Shown in pieces: positions 1 to 11,775 of a stretch of 64,000 nucleotides of DNA. The stretch spans positions 600,966,709 to 601,030,708 of the forward strand of contig NC_081413.1 in assembly GCF_030272615.1 (NCBI RefSeq), given 5' to 3'. Position 1 is the stretch's first letter. Every line of letters begins with the position of its first letter. Source of the DNA: Cryptomeria japonica (Eukaryota; Streptophyta; Pinopsida; Cupressales; Cupressaceae). The notes under the pieces were generated by a model, which worked only from the letters and a program-made list of their open reading frames with translations, had not been told where the DNA came from and made no database searches. Made by a program: the position numbers and the translations under genes.

Positions 1-3000
1 ATCAAGATTTATGAAAATAGGATCTTTAACTCGCACAGGATCAAGACCATCATGCATCTTATGTTTAGGAGATTTCGGCTCAATGTCCGGCTGAGGAGAA
101 AATGGAATAATGCTTGTTGAAGGTGTTTTTGGAGATTGTAAAGTTTGAGAAGCAGCTGCTTGAGCCCTAAGACGACGCTTTCGTCGGCGTTCACGTGTAG
201 AACGATTTCGTCTAGTCTTAGTAGGAAGTCGAGAAGATTAAGGAGGAGGAACTGCTCCATATAAGGGAGGAATATTTGGTTTAGGAAGGAGACCAAGTCC
301 ATCATGACAAGGAGGTATAGGTCTACTCTTGGGAAGTTTATTAGATATAGGCATAGTCACATCCATAGGAATGGGTTGGGAATCTTCTTGAGGAAAGACA
401 TTAGTTTTATCTTTCAAAGGAAGAACTTCCTTCTCAAGAATGATAGGAATATCAAGTTTAGGTGTTCTAGGTTCACTTAGAGATAGGATCATATCTGTTT
501 TCCACTTTTGATAAGATTTGAAAAGATGATCACTTCGCGGAGGAAGAGATTGGAATTGTTTAGGCCAAAAGTAATCAATAGGAACGCTAGAAGTTCTTTC
601 AGCTGGTTTAAAGAGACTATGATTGACAGTAACAACTTCACCATTATGGGGAAATTTCAAACACTTATGAATAGGAGAAGCAATAGCTTTCATGGAAGAT
701 AGCCAAGGATAGCCTAGCTTCACACGAAATTGTTCAGATGATGGAATAATAGCAAAGTCCACATCAAGGGATTTGTTATGGACCTCAATAGGTAATGTAA
801 TAGAACCAATTGCAGGAGAAGAAAATGCATCAAATAGTTTCACGATCACATCTATTTTGTCATATATCACTTGATTCAATTGCAAAGTAAAAAGAAATTC
901 TTCAGTAATAACATTAATCATGCACGAAGGATCAATAAGCACTCCATGGCAAGGTGTATTCTTGACTTTTGCAACTATGTATAAAGGACCATCAGGTGCC
1001 CTAATGGTTTCACTAGAATCAAATGTGATGGAAGGTTCTTTAGGGTTTTCTTGCTGCTCTACAAAGTTAATCACATTCGGAGTCATAGACACAAGACCAT
1101 CAGATGAGAGAGAGGAATCAGTAGTATCAATCGCATTAGAGGTATGAGAAGGAAATGGATTAGTGAAAATCTGAAGATTTTGGTTAGGAGGAGCTACAGA
1201 TGTGTTGCCTTTATGATTCACTCCAGAAACAAAAATAGTATTATTATCAATCAAATCTTGAATTTTACCCTTTAAAGCAAAACATTTTTCAGTATCATGC
1301 CCAGGCTGACGATGAAATTGACAAAAAGATTTGTTATCAAAATAAGGTGAAGTAATCTTTGCAGGATCAATTTGTCTTATAGGAGGAAGAGTAAGCACAT
1401 TTTGTTCCAATAACTTATTCATAATAGTATGCAATGATTCATTCAAAGGAGTATACTTTCTTTCTTTCTTGAAAAATTTAGAAATAGGAGGCACACCTGA
1501 TGCTGCATTTACATTGTTGTTGATGATGTTTTCATTGAATTTGATGGAATCTCTGTTCGGTTTAAACTTTCCAAATGGTTGTTGACTGCTATCACCCTTA
1601 TCACTCGGAGCCATAGGATGTGATTGTTCCACTTGACTCACAGTCAATTGATAATTGTGAAGAGTTGCACACAACTGTTGGAAAGAAGTAAACTCAGAAA
1701 ATAGAAGTTTGTCCCGAATATCTTTTTGTAAATTAGAAATAAAGATTCTTTGAATATCATTGTCAGGCACTGGAAAAGAAATTTGAGCATACAAATGCTT
1801 ATATCTACCAATGAAATCAGTCACTTTTTCTTTAACACCTTGTTTACAATGCATTAAATCAATCAAAGTAATGTTAGGACTTATATTGTTTTGAAATTGT
1901 TGAATGAAAGCATTTGCAAGTTGTTCAAAAGAAGTAATAGAATAAGAAGGCAACGAGCAATACCATTGTAGGTCTTTGTCTCTTAATGTTCTAGTAAACA
2001 GTTTTGCAAGCAACCTTTGGTCATAAGCAAAATCAGTACATATTGTTTGAAAAGTCTTAACATGTGTTAGAGGATCACCTTTACCATTATAAAGCTCCAA
2101 ATGCGGGATTTCAACATGTTTAGGGGGATAGCTCGAACAATGTCAAGAGAAAGTGGACTCGCAACATCAAATGTGGGCACACTAAACTTAGATTGATTCA
2201 TAGAGGCAATTTGTTGCTGTAAAGAAGAGACAGTTTGTGCAAGATTGTTAATGGTCGCTTCAGTCGAAGAGTTCATATTGGACATGTTAGATTGTGATGG
2301 AGGTGTTATGTTATTGAAAGAAGGTAGAGAGTAAGGTGGTGGGACACTATGATAGTTAGTCATAGGAGATGATTGGAAAGGAGGAACACTACAAGGAGGA
2401 ATGGAAGGGTTAAATGAATTGCCCCCTTGCGTCAAGTTCATTTGTGGAGATATAATAGGGACACTCATTGAAGGAATGAATGAAGAAGTCGGATTGAATG
2501 AAGGAAGAGGGTTGATTGAAGAAGAGGGATTGCCCCCATGACTAGTGATCATAGGAGGAATGTATTGTGTTGAAGTAGCCATTATGTTTGATGTAAAGGT
2601 AGGTATTCTAGCAATAGAAGTCATCAAAGGAATAGAATGATTGACTTGAGTAGGAGGTTGCGTATAACCCAAATTTTCAGCACAACTCTTCATATGCATC
2701 ACATTCGAATCCACAATGTGTGCAATACCACGCAAAATATCAATTCCATTCTTATCACTTTGAAGCATACGTTTTAGACCCTCAATTAAAGGAAGAGCTT
2801 GACTATCGGGGAATTCTTGAGACATCCATTGTCGAAAATCGTCAAATTGGTTATCCAATTTCGAAAGTTGTTCTACAGAAACCTCATGGAGAGCTTCTTC
2901 ATCATTAGAAGGATTAGAGGAATTACCCATGCCCTCGTTAAAAAGGCTATTCAAATTAGGTTCCATCTCCTCAGTAGTTAAACCTCGGAAAGATTTAATT

Positions 3001-3056
3001 CTACGGCTTCGTCTAACGGGAATGGTGTAAGTAGGGCTTATTGTTGTAAAACTCAT
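1..3056 (-). pseudogene. gypsy gag with protease-like domain, frameshifted
   Basis: This is a structural polyprotein of a gypsy retrotransposon. It would form the particle core. The start at 3056 opens a proline/serine/asparagine-rich N-terminal region of ~310 residues. A one-base loss in a C-run near 2125 shifts the frame, and the reading continues as a 620-residue stretch (2100 to 238). That stretch holds a Retrotrans_gag-type core (roughly its residues 10-140), a Cys-His motif (C-x2-H, then GH, then C; HRQPGHDTEKC) near 1275-1320, and a retropepsin-like fold near 900-960. The protease motif reads LIDPSC where an active enzyme has D-T/S-G. A TAA at 238-240 interrupts the frame, which then resumes as a very Arg/Lys-rich segment to base 1. 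No RT is visible in the window. Family assignment is firm; the subclade is not. Confidence 0.85.
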
Positions 3057-4241
3057 GCACTAGAGAGAGAGAGAAAGTTTTGAATTTTAGAGGTAGCAAT
3101 TTTCAGTAAAATCAGCCAATCTTCCAGATTTAAGCTGTTAAATACAATCAGGACAATCTCCCGAAATTTCAGAAAAAATGTCAGGGATCGTGGCGCTTCG
3201 GAGTGCACACGGTCCCGGCAACTTTTTTCGAAATTTGCAGGGATGAAAGTTATGATGATTTTAGAGCTAATCTGAAAAAATTGAGTGGTTTTACGATCTG
3301 TAGATAGGCCAAATTAAAGTTGCAATCTCGAAATTGAACCCTACCAAGATTGTCGAAAAATGCAAAAATTTGGATTTTGAAAAAGAGAGGGAAACTGAAA
3401 TTTTGAATTTTATGATTTTAGAGGAAATGTCAAGAGCAATGCAAATTTTGAAATTTAAAAATTGACTCAATTTCACGCAAAATTCAATTTTGAAAGCGGA
3501 AATCAAAGTTGTTGTAATTAAGCACTTAATTTCAAAAGTCACAAATTGTAAGAATTTGAATAAAGCACTGAAATTTCGAATGGATGCAAACACACTTTTC
3601 AGATTTAGGACAGTAAGAACACAATTTTGACACAAAATTTCAATTTTGATGATTTTTTGAATGATTAGAAGCCTCAATCCAAGCAATCGCTAGACCAACT
3701 TTGACTGTAATTTTGAAGGTGTTAAAATTGATAAAATCAGCCAAAATTCTGGATTTTAGCAGGAAAATACAGTAAGATCTCGCTCCCGAAATTTCAGAAA
3801 AAATGTCGGGGATGATGGCGCTCGGGGTGCACACGGTCCTCGCAACTTTTTTCCAAATTTTTAGGGATGAAAGATATTGTGATTTTATTGCGGAATCCAA
3901 AGTTACAGCTGATTTGGAGATGTTTTGATCAGTGAAATTGTCGGACAAAGGTGGAATCAAGAGGGTTTCAAAAATTAGGGTTTTGACACTTAACCACTTA
4001 ATTTTCAGAATTAAAGCACAAATATGAATTGATAATTTGTAATAGAAGGGCAGATCTGAAACAAGCATTAATAATTAAACATTTCACAAGTTTAATTACT
4101 TAAAAAGAAAATTTAGGGTTTTTATGCAATTAACCTCTAAAATTTTGCAAAAGATCAAACATGGAAATGTAATCAAGGAATCCAATTTTCAGATCTAACT
4201 ATGAATAATCAGAAAGGATGTTCACATCAGGTTCACCAAAA
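3057..4241 (-). other. GYP1 5' leader
   Basis: This is the untranslated stretch between the LTR edge and the gag start. It has no supported ORF. On the minus strand it opens directly after the LTR with TTTTGGTGAACCTG (4228-4241), the expected place for a primer binding site; I could not match it to a specific tRNA. It contains two diverged copies of a ~150-bp block. Confidence 0.6.
3113..3890 (-). repeat. duplicated ~150-bp leader block
   Basis: Positions 3113-3275 and 3739-3890 share long matches, including CCCGAAATTTCAGAAAAAAT and GTGCACACGGTCC. A weaker third relative lies inside the LTR near 4590-4660 (GGCGCC...ACGGTCCTC). The copies differ by substitutions and small indels, so the duplication is old. 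Confidence 0.75.
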
Positions 4242-5493
4242 TGTAAAGCGAAAAATTGCGATCGAACCCTAGTTGCTCTCCCCTCTTCCAACTCCAAGGA
4301 GAGAGAAGGGAGATTCACTAGGGTTGATGGTTTTCACTTAGGGGAGAGACTTTACATTCAAAAGAGGGGTTGAAACCCACAAGATCCAATCCCACACAAT
4401 GCAAGATTGGATGCTAAGTGTGTTTCAAGGGTTAAGAAAGCAAGGCTACCCTCTTTTGTAAAGAATGTGCATAGAAGAATTAAGCTAGGAATGCATAGAA
4501 AGTGAGAAAGATTCGCTTATAAACTGAGATAGGGATATAGGATGAAGCTGCGGACCTGGAATTAGCAGTAAAATGTCGATACGGCACTATCCTGCAAATT
4601 TGAGCAAAAGTTGTCAGGACGATGGCGCCCGGCGCCACGGTCCTCCGAAAAACCCGCGAAACGAAGGGGGATCTGTTCGTCTCTGCACAAGGATTCCAGA
4701 TCTTCAATTTCAGCCGCGTACCTGCAACCTACACACAGAAAAGCGAAGACGATTGGGGGGTTAGGGATTAGGGGTTTGCCTTTAGGTCAAACCCCGGTTT
4801 TGGAATTAACCAAGAAATGAGCAATGTTGTAAATGTAAATGTCTGTAATGTAAAACAAGTACTAATACCTTGTTGTAAGGATGTTTGTATCCTTATGTGC
4901 GAAGGTATAGATGTTGTATGTTGTATGTTGTAGTAGTATGTAGTAAGTGATCTCCTCTTCAATGGTTGAATCCTTGTCTTGAATGCAACACTTAGCCTTG
5001 AATGGAGACTTGAAATGATCAATTGCTTGAAGGAATGCTTGAGTATAGTTTCCACACTTGTACACATATGTCCCTCTTACCCAAATGGGAGAGGCAAATG
5101 TAGTTTATATACTTGTCATTTAGGGCTGATAGACTGATTTTCCCGACCTTAGGCCGACCAGGAAAGATAATTTTCCAATTTGCAAACATAAAGACCCGAA
5201 GTCCAAAAGAGACCGGGCCCAAAATAGGACCCAGGGACCAGGGCACTGGGCGCCATGGTCCTGGGGACCAGGGCGCTGGGCGCCCTGGTCCTGAAGGACC
5301 AGGGCGCTGGGCGCTCTGGTCCCACCTCCCGGGACAACAGGGTGCAAAGGAGGTTCAGGCCAGGGTGCAAGAAAATGCAGTTTTCAGTGTCATAATCAGG
5401 TTTTGGGGTCTCCATTCAGGTTGCGTGTTGCATCGCCATCGTGAAGACCGAAATGCAGTCGAAATTGCAAGTGTCGCAATTTTAGGACGCTAC

Positions 5494-5494
<1 letters not shown>
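4242..5494 (-). repeat. GYP1 5' LTR (1253 bp)
   Basis: The plus-strand view begins TGTAAAGCG and ends CGCTACA, giving imperfect terminal inverted repeats of TG...CA type. It is bounded inside by the leader and outside by the microsatellite. Related by its first ~20 bases to the LTR at 41638-42835. It carries a GC-rich palindromic array at 5234-5323. Confidence 0.8.
5234..5323. repeat. palindromic GC-rich 30-bp array, 3 units
   Basis: There are three consecutive units of about 30 bp, each of the form GGACCAGGGCGC followed by GGCGCCNTGGTCC, so each unit is nearly self-complementary. The units lie inside the GYP1 LTR. A degenerate relative (ggaccagagtgcca ... tggtcct) is at 41812-41872 in the GYP3 LTR. 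Confidence 0.8.
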
Positions 5495-5525
<31 letters not shown>

Positions 5526-5526
5526 G

Positions 5527-5557
<31 letters not shown>

Positions 5558-5692
5558 GTATATAAGCATATATATGTATACATATATGTATGTATACATA
5601 TATGTATACATATGTATATATATGTATATATATATGTATATATGTATATACATATATACATATATGTATACACATATGTATATATGTATATA

Positions 5693-5726
<34 letters not shown>

Positions 5727-5834
5727 CGTATACATATATATATGTATATATATGTATATGTATACATATATACATATGTATATGTATATGTATATGTGTA
5801 CATATATATGTATATATGTGTATAATATGTGCGT
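5491..5834. repeat. TA / TATG microsatellite
   Basis: About 340 bp of TATATG, TATACATA and TATGTA units. All six frames stay open only because the repeat lacks stops, so the apparent ORFs here are artefacts. Confidence 0.97.
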
Positions 5835-6698
5835 GTATATAAATTAATCAACAAGAAAAAAAACAAATATGATCGGATGGAACTTACAATTTGGACAGGC
5901 AAGCTATGCACTACACTGAGTAGATTTGTTGCTAGTTGTTGACACATCTTATATACAACTGCCACAATTGAAAAAAGATACAAAATTTAATTATTTACTT
6001 CAATGATATGTAGATTTTTTCATCTATCAGATAGCTCGGACAATATTATGCCCACACCAATAGTTGATATCCTCCTCATAATCTCTTAGGATATTTCATT
6101 GTATATTGTAACTTTTTTACAATATAAGGAAATAATTAACTCTAACATAACACACATTAATTCTAACTATAATACAAACCCTAACTTTTGTAATAATTCA
6201 AACTTAATCCTAACACCATCTCTAACCCTAGTTTAAATCTAAGGAACACCAACTCCAATCTTAATTGTACCCTAATGTTAATCCTAACCCTAATTGTATT
6301 GTAACCCTAACCCCAAGCATTTATCATAGAATGTGAATCATGCACTTAAATCCTAAGACTAACTCTAACCTAATACTAACTCTAACTCTAACCTAAGCTT
6401 TATTTATTTTCAAACCTAATTCTTGTTAATGTACATTTATTTTGCGCTCTTTTTTATTTTATTATTCATATATAATTTTATAAAATAAAATTTTAAAAAT
6501 AATTTTATATGATAAATAAAATTTGAAATCTTTTTAATATATTTATAAATTAAATTTAAATTTCACAAAATAATACTTTAAGATAATTAAATCAAATATA
6601 AAAATTCTTTAATATAAGCTAAATTTTATGGAATACAAAAATCATAATTAAAGCCTAATTTAATTATTTCTAGTAAATTTCCACAATCCATGACAATA
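5835..6698. other. AT-rich stretch without genes
   Basis: No ORF or element signature was found. The middle (about 6160-6410) is a degenerate CTAACCCTAA-rich tract described separately. The remainder is poly-A/T-rich spacer. Confidence 0.6.
6160..6410. repeat. degenerate telomere-like CTAACCCTAA tract
   Basis: Many interspersed CTAACCCTAA, CCTAACTC and CTAACTCTAAC words lie on the plus strand, broken by other sequence. Plant telomeres are TTTAGGG arrays. Here the phase is lost and perfect tandem units are rare, so this is an interstitial or chance-enriched tract, not a telomere. Confidence 0.5.
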
Positions 6699-6716
6699 AC
6701 ATCAATTTTTAAGTGT

Positions 6717-8285
6717 GCATATGTCAAAAAATGGAGAGCGGGAGAGCGGGAGCAGGAGGGGTTTCCTGTGAAGGAGTTGCAAAAGGTGGGGAAGATGGTG
6801 TTGTGGATGAGGATGATTTCCTTCCTCCCCTCCTTTCACCTTCCATGCCACGACTATCTGATGGGGCTCTTCGTGGCTCTTCTTTGTTGGATTGGTGGGT
6901 GGAGGAGTTTGGTGCAGAGGAAGGAGTGGAGGCTACGACAACGATGGAGGCATTTTGGCATGGGTTTTTTGTGGCCTCTATTTTTGATCTTTAGGGGTGT
7001 CCGATGGTTCCTGTCACTGGCCTTTTTTCTTCTCTTTCTTTGGTGGGTGGTGTTCTCCTGCCTATGTCTGGGATGGTGTTTGGGCAGATCTGGGACCCTA
7101 GCGGATCTCTTGTGGAGAGGCTCTTTGTGTTCTCTCCTTTCCTCTGTGCTGAGGATTTGTTGTTGTTCTAGCCTTTGGTGCTCTGGTTCTTCGAAGGAGC
7201 TTCTTTTTTCAATTCTTCTTTGTTGGGATACTCTCCTATTGAGGTGGAGAGTTGTCTTTGGTGTTAACCTTTGAGAGGGGTTTCTTGGCTCTTGTTCTTT
7301 TACCCTCCTTTTTTGTTAGAGGTGACCATATTTCCTATGGAGGTGGACATTTGGTGGAGGGGAAAGGGCTGGTTTTCTGCTTGTTGTTGGAGAGTGTTGG
7401 TTGTTGTCTTTCTCCTTCATTCTTCATCCTATAGAGGTGGAGCTCTTTCCTATTGAGGTGGAGAGATGGAATGTTGGTGATTTTTGACTTTTGGTGCTCC
7501 TCTTGCTGCTGACTATGGATGCCTGTTTCTTCTCTCATGGGTGTCTCCTTGGGTGGGTCTGGAAGTTCTTTTTTCCAGACTCCCAGCTTGTCTCCTGGAC
7601 TGGTTCCTTTTTGTTGTTTCTTGGTTTGGCCTCCTTCCTTCTGGTTTTTGGGGTCTTTGTTCCCCCTTTTTCTAGTTGTGGGTTCGTGGTTTATCCTATA
7701 GGCAGGCCGGTTGCTAATAGTTTTAAAGGGCCTAGTTTGTCTTTCTGTTGTCTTTAGTTTGGGGAAAATCTTGTGTTTGGAGTTCTGAGCTCTTCATTTA
7801 AGGTTGAGGGTGCCTAGCAAAACCCCTGGTTGCTGGTTTTGGGTTCCATTTTAAAACCCAATTTGAAGGTTGAGGGAGTCTTTCAAAACCCCTACTGGCC
7901 AGATTCAAATTGTATGAATATCTGTTGTAATCTGGTGTTTTTATTGAAGGTTAGGGGTACCTTTCAAAACCCTGAAAGTTGGTTGAGGGTGCTTGTTATA
8001 CCCTCGATTATTAGTCTTCAGTGTTATAGTTTGGAGCTGTAGCTTTGTTGGGTATGGCGTGACTATGCTAGTTGTTGCTAGTTTTAGTCATCTTTGTTGG
8101 ATTTTGGTTGTGGGTTTTCATTGTTTATTTCTTTTAGCAGCCTACTTTGTTGGGTTCTAGATCCCGGTAGAATCTATTGGGTTTTGGGTCCCTCCAAAAC
8201 CGGTTGTATGGGGTTTTGGGTCCTTCCAAAACCCGTTGTATGGGGTTTCGGGTCCCCTCAAAACCTATTTTTCCCCTAATCAAAT
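6717..8285 (+). mobile_element. retroposon with ~18-bp target duplication
   Basis: A 1.57-kb segment rich in T and G, unlike its AT-rich flanks, lies between near-perfect direct repeats ACATCAATTTTTAAGYGT at 6699-6716 and 8286-8303 (17 of 18 identical). A duplication this long fits target-primed reverse transcription of a non-LTR element or a processed transcript. No reverse transcriptase motif is readable. The open frames near the 5' part (6690-7274) give Leu/Trp/Phe-rich peptides without a recognisable domain. The 3' end carries a three-unit hairpin array and ends in TTTTTCCCCTAATCAAAT, not in a poly-A tail. The family is not recognised. Confidence 0.7.
8179..8264 (+). repeat. 3'-terminal hairpin array, 32-bp period
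   Basis: Three units of GGGTTTTGGGTCCYTCCAAAACC follow each other at 32-bp spacing. Each can fold as GGTTTTGG pairing with CCAAAACC around a short loop. Weaker relatives (AGGGTGCCTAGCAAAACCCC and similar) occur at 7800-7980. Confidence 0.85.
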
Positions 8286-8303
8286 ACATCAATTTTTAAG
8301 CGT

Positions 8304-11300
8304 AAACATTTTTTATTCTAATTTGATTAATTAATATTTATTGTTAAACAAACACCAATTTTTTTATTTAAAAAATTATTGACAATTAAATTATTTTTCG
8401 CTTAAAATGAATGTGTACTATTTTTTAATCACTATTGTTTAAGCAAGTTTTAATTTTGATAGGTAGAGCACTTCTTAACCATTGCTTTTAAATAAATAAG
8501 CAATTACTACTCTACTTAAACACTATTTAAATAAAAATTATTTATATTATTCATAAAGTTTTAATATGAATTTGATAATTATGTTTTCAAACTTATATCA
8601 AAACCTAGATTTTGTTTTTTAACTTTATGTATAATTAATTAATATTTATTTTTAACAAAAATTAAATATTATTATTTAAAATAATTTTTAAAATAATAAT
8701 AAAAAATTCTCACTTAAAACTATTACTATTAAATGTGTGCTTCTACTTATTTATAATTATATTACTTTTCATATTTTAAAAATGTAATACATAATAAAAC
8801 TTTTTAAAAATATTTTAAAAAATTCATTATTATTAATTTATATATATTCATTATATTATCATTGATAAAAATTATTGAATCTAATATTAACAATACATTT
8901 AAATAAATTATTAAAATCATTTAAATGATTATTTTTAATATTTAATATCACAAAATTTTAAATAGTGTTTCCACCCTCTACCTAATCTGATTAAAAAAAA
9001 TATGTTTTATAGATTGAACTTTTTCTTCTTTTATTTCAATCGAACAAATGAACAAGCACTTTTAAGATAGGTTGCGAAAAGCGATTAACAAATTATAATT
9101 TTAAGAAGTTAAAATTTTTTAAATTTGTCTATACAAATCAAATTGCAAACCATCCAATATAGAAAATTACATAGTCTAACACTGTTTACCATTTAGGAGA
9201 AGCATATCTTTGGAGCACATTCTTCTTTCTCTAAATATTTTTAACCCACTTTGGAAAACTTTCACATTACCCAAAAAAATGTGGTGTTGGCTGATCATTC
9301 CATAGGAAAGGATAAATTGGAGACAATGTCCATTTATCTTTAATAGCAGGTAAAATGACACAAAACGTTTGAGAAATAAAAGAAAAAATAAATATAAGAT
9401 AGTAATTAATAATAATAAAAATAAATTTATTGGGGAATGCAAATATAACGTAAATACTTGTTTTAACATGTTTCCATTTTGCTATTTCTCGAGTTTTTAC
9501 ACTATGATTTTGCTAAATTAGAGGTCATAATTTTGATTTTTTGATTTCAATTGTATTGCCATGTGTACATATTTAAGTTGCATTTCTTTTAATTGGTCTT
9601 TCTTGTCACTGTATCATTGGGCATGTATGCAATGTATAACTAGTTTTCTATTCTATCTTTTCTAAAAAGAATCAACAATATATACTCAATTTTGATATTT
9701 GGTTTTAAATAAGTCTCTCCCAAATCAAATTCTTCCTTTTAACTGCTAACAGTAACATGCTCTTGAAATCCATGCTTGACTAAGTACTAATCAACCAATG
9801 GAGGATATATTCAAAAGAAATACCTAGGTGTGTTTGAGAAAATGCTACTGAATAAAGGTCATGTTTAGAATAAAGGTCAAACTTGAGGTACCAAGGATTA
9901 ACCACATGGAAATCTATGATTGCACAAACTTTGACACATTCATCAAATTGAGGATAATCAATTTCTTCACTGTACTGAATAAATTCCATATGACATCAAT
10001 GTGATAACATAAAGACGTATCTTAGTTTTTAACTTAAGGTGCACATTGATCTAGATTGGTTTCATTAGTTCTTTGATAAATATGGTTTATAGTTCAAATC
10101 ATACAAGTGAGTATTCAATTTAGAGAAAAGTTTGGAATCGAATTCAGCGAGATCACTAATGTGTTCATTGGAATATTGGGTGCATTTAAAAAAGTCAACA
10201 ACTAAGGCCCATATTGAATTTAAAATTCTTATGAAATATTTTAGTGAAATCATTGAGTGAATGTCTAGAGAATTGAGGAAGTATCTAGATCTAGATACAA
10301 TATCATATTTTTGTGTGTGTGCAAATAACTTAATTAACAACTTATCCTTATGAAGTATAAGAGTGTAAATAAGTGTTTGGGTCGATTTCAAGATGGATCA
10401 TATATCGTAAATTAAGGCACCACAAAATCCATAAGCAACAAATACCATAATACCATAAGAAAGTAATAAAAAATAGCATCATCATGTCCATTAGGCTTTA
10501 CATCCATTCTCTTTTCTATTTGATCAGTCTTATGAATTAGTGCATCTAGGGTAAAAGAGGTATGACAAATATGGATGGGTAAGGACCATTATGGTGTATA
10601 TGAGCTTATGGTGTATATGAGCTTGACTACAGGTGAAAGTGGAGTGTAGGAATTGGTTTTTTTAAATCAAAAGTATAAAGCAATGAAGATACTTAATGGC
10701 ATATAGGGTTTGTGATGTGAATGTTGATGTGGAAGTGTGTTGGCTAAGTGGAGTAGTAGTGTGCTTGATAGTGGTTGATGAGAGAGAATTTGAAGTGTTA
10801 GAGGTATTATGTGGATGATGGGGACCTTAAGATGGTTATATTCATAGTAAGATATGATTGAAAATGGCAAATGACAAGACACTAGTGGCTAGAGTACTAT
10901 GGGATGGCTAGTGGTAGTAGTGAGGGAAATAGGAGAGGATAGATTTGTTGTAGAGAAGTGGGTAGATGTAGATGCACTAACCTTAAGAGATGAAGTAATT
11001 TTAGCATAGATGACTAAAAAACTTCAATTCAAAATTCCTTATTGGCAAACACACCATGAAACATGTTCATTAGTTGTTTAGATTTTTAACAATTGTTAAA
11101 CTAACATAGTCTGTGCTAAAGTCTTCGAGTTTTGCATAAGCCTTGTGATCATAACCCTCTTGATCACTTATGTATATATCAAGATTTACATCATCAAATA
11201 TATCACCATTATTATATTATGTTGCCATATTAGCATTTAGAAGAGGGTTCCTTCTCAATAGATAATTAAAATCATGACAAGCCCTTGGCATTAAGATTAT

Positions 11301-11775
11301 ATACTAATAAAATACAATCAACATTAATCATATCTTAAATTAAGGGTGAAACACAAACACAAAATCCAAAATAAGGTGAATAGGGTAGGTAATGGACAAA
11401 AAATGTCAATTAACACCAACCCCCCCCCCCCCCCCCCCCCCGCCCCCCGAAAAAAAATAAAATTAAAATATATATATATATCAATAAAATATAAGTATGA
11501 TATAGAGGCTAAGAATTGAAAACAATGTGTTATCTTATAAAATATAGATGTGAAAATCATAATGAGGATAAATACCATAGAAGGAAAGATAGCTTATGTA
11601 AGCTCAATTAAGTTTACCAAAATGAAAACGATAACTAAGAAACCCTTAGAGTTTAGTCTAGGCTAATACAAAAGAATTCATATACATAAAACATTAATCA
11701 ATCTATAGTAAAGGTAAATAGTTGGTGTTTGATCATTTGACAAGTGTAGTTGTGATGATATATAGAAACAAAATG
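8304..11775. other. AT-rich unassigned DNA
   Basis: About 3.5 kb with no recognisable gene or element. The open frames are short, AT-driven and without domain signal. It includes a short repeat near 10593-10625 (GTATATGAGCTT twice) and a poly-C tract at 11420-11447. Confidence 0.55.
11420..11447. repeat. poly-C tract
   Basis: A run of 22 C, one G, then six C, followed by an A-rich stretch and a short TA repeat. Simple-sequence DNA, length-unstable and prone to assembly error. Confidence 0.95.

Larger units (their letters stand above)
1..5494 (-). mobile_element. GYP1: Ty3/gypsy-type element, 5' portion
   Basis: Read on the minus strand, the order is 5' LTR (5494 down to 4242), a ~1.2-kb leader, then a gag and protease-like coding region that runs off the window at base 1. 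The 3' LTR is outside the window, so full length and the presence of pol cannot be judged. The LTR start (TGTAGCGTCC) matches the start of the LTR at 41638 (TGTAGCATCC), and the gag matches the plus-strand gag at 30507-33587, so the two are members of one family. The outer LTR edge lies in a TA-rich microsatellite, so the target duplication cannot be read. Confidence 0.85.

Noticed and set aside
508-1147. Plus-strand ORFs within 1-3056
   Set aside because: They overlap the minus-strand gag, which has recognisable motifs; these frames have none.
5396-5983. Long open frames encoding Tyr/Ile/Met/Cys repeats on both strands
   Set aside because: They are the translation of the TA/TATG microsatellite. 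Frames on both strands and in several phases are open for the same reason.
6690-7757. Leu/Trp/Phe-rich plus-strand ORFs that look like membrane proteins
   Set aside because: Hydrophobicity follows from T/G-rich composition. Overlapping frames give similar peptides, with no start context or homology signal.
11420-11460. Poly-C/poly-A tract as a retroposon tail
   Set aside because: No target duplication flanks it and no element body precedes it. Best treated as simple sequence.
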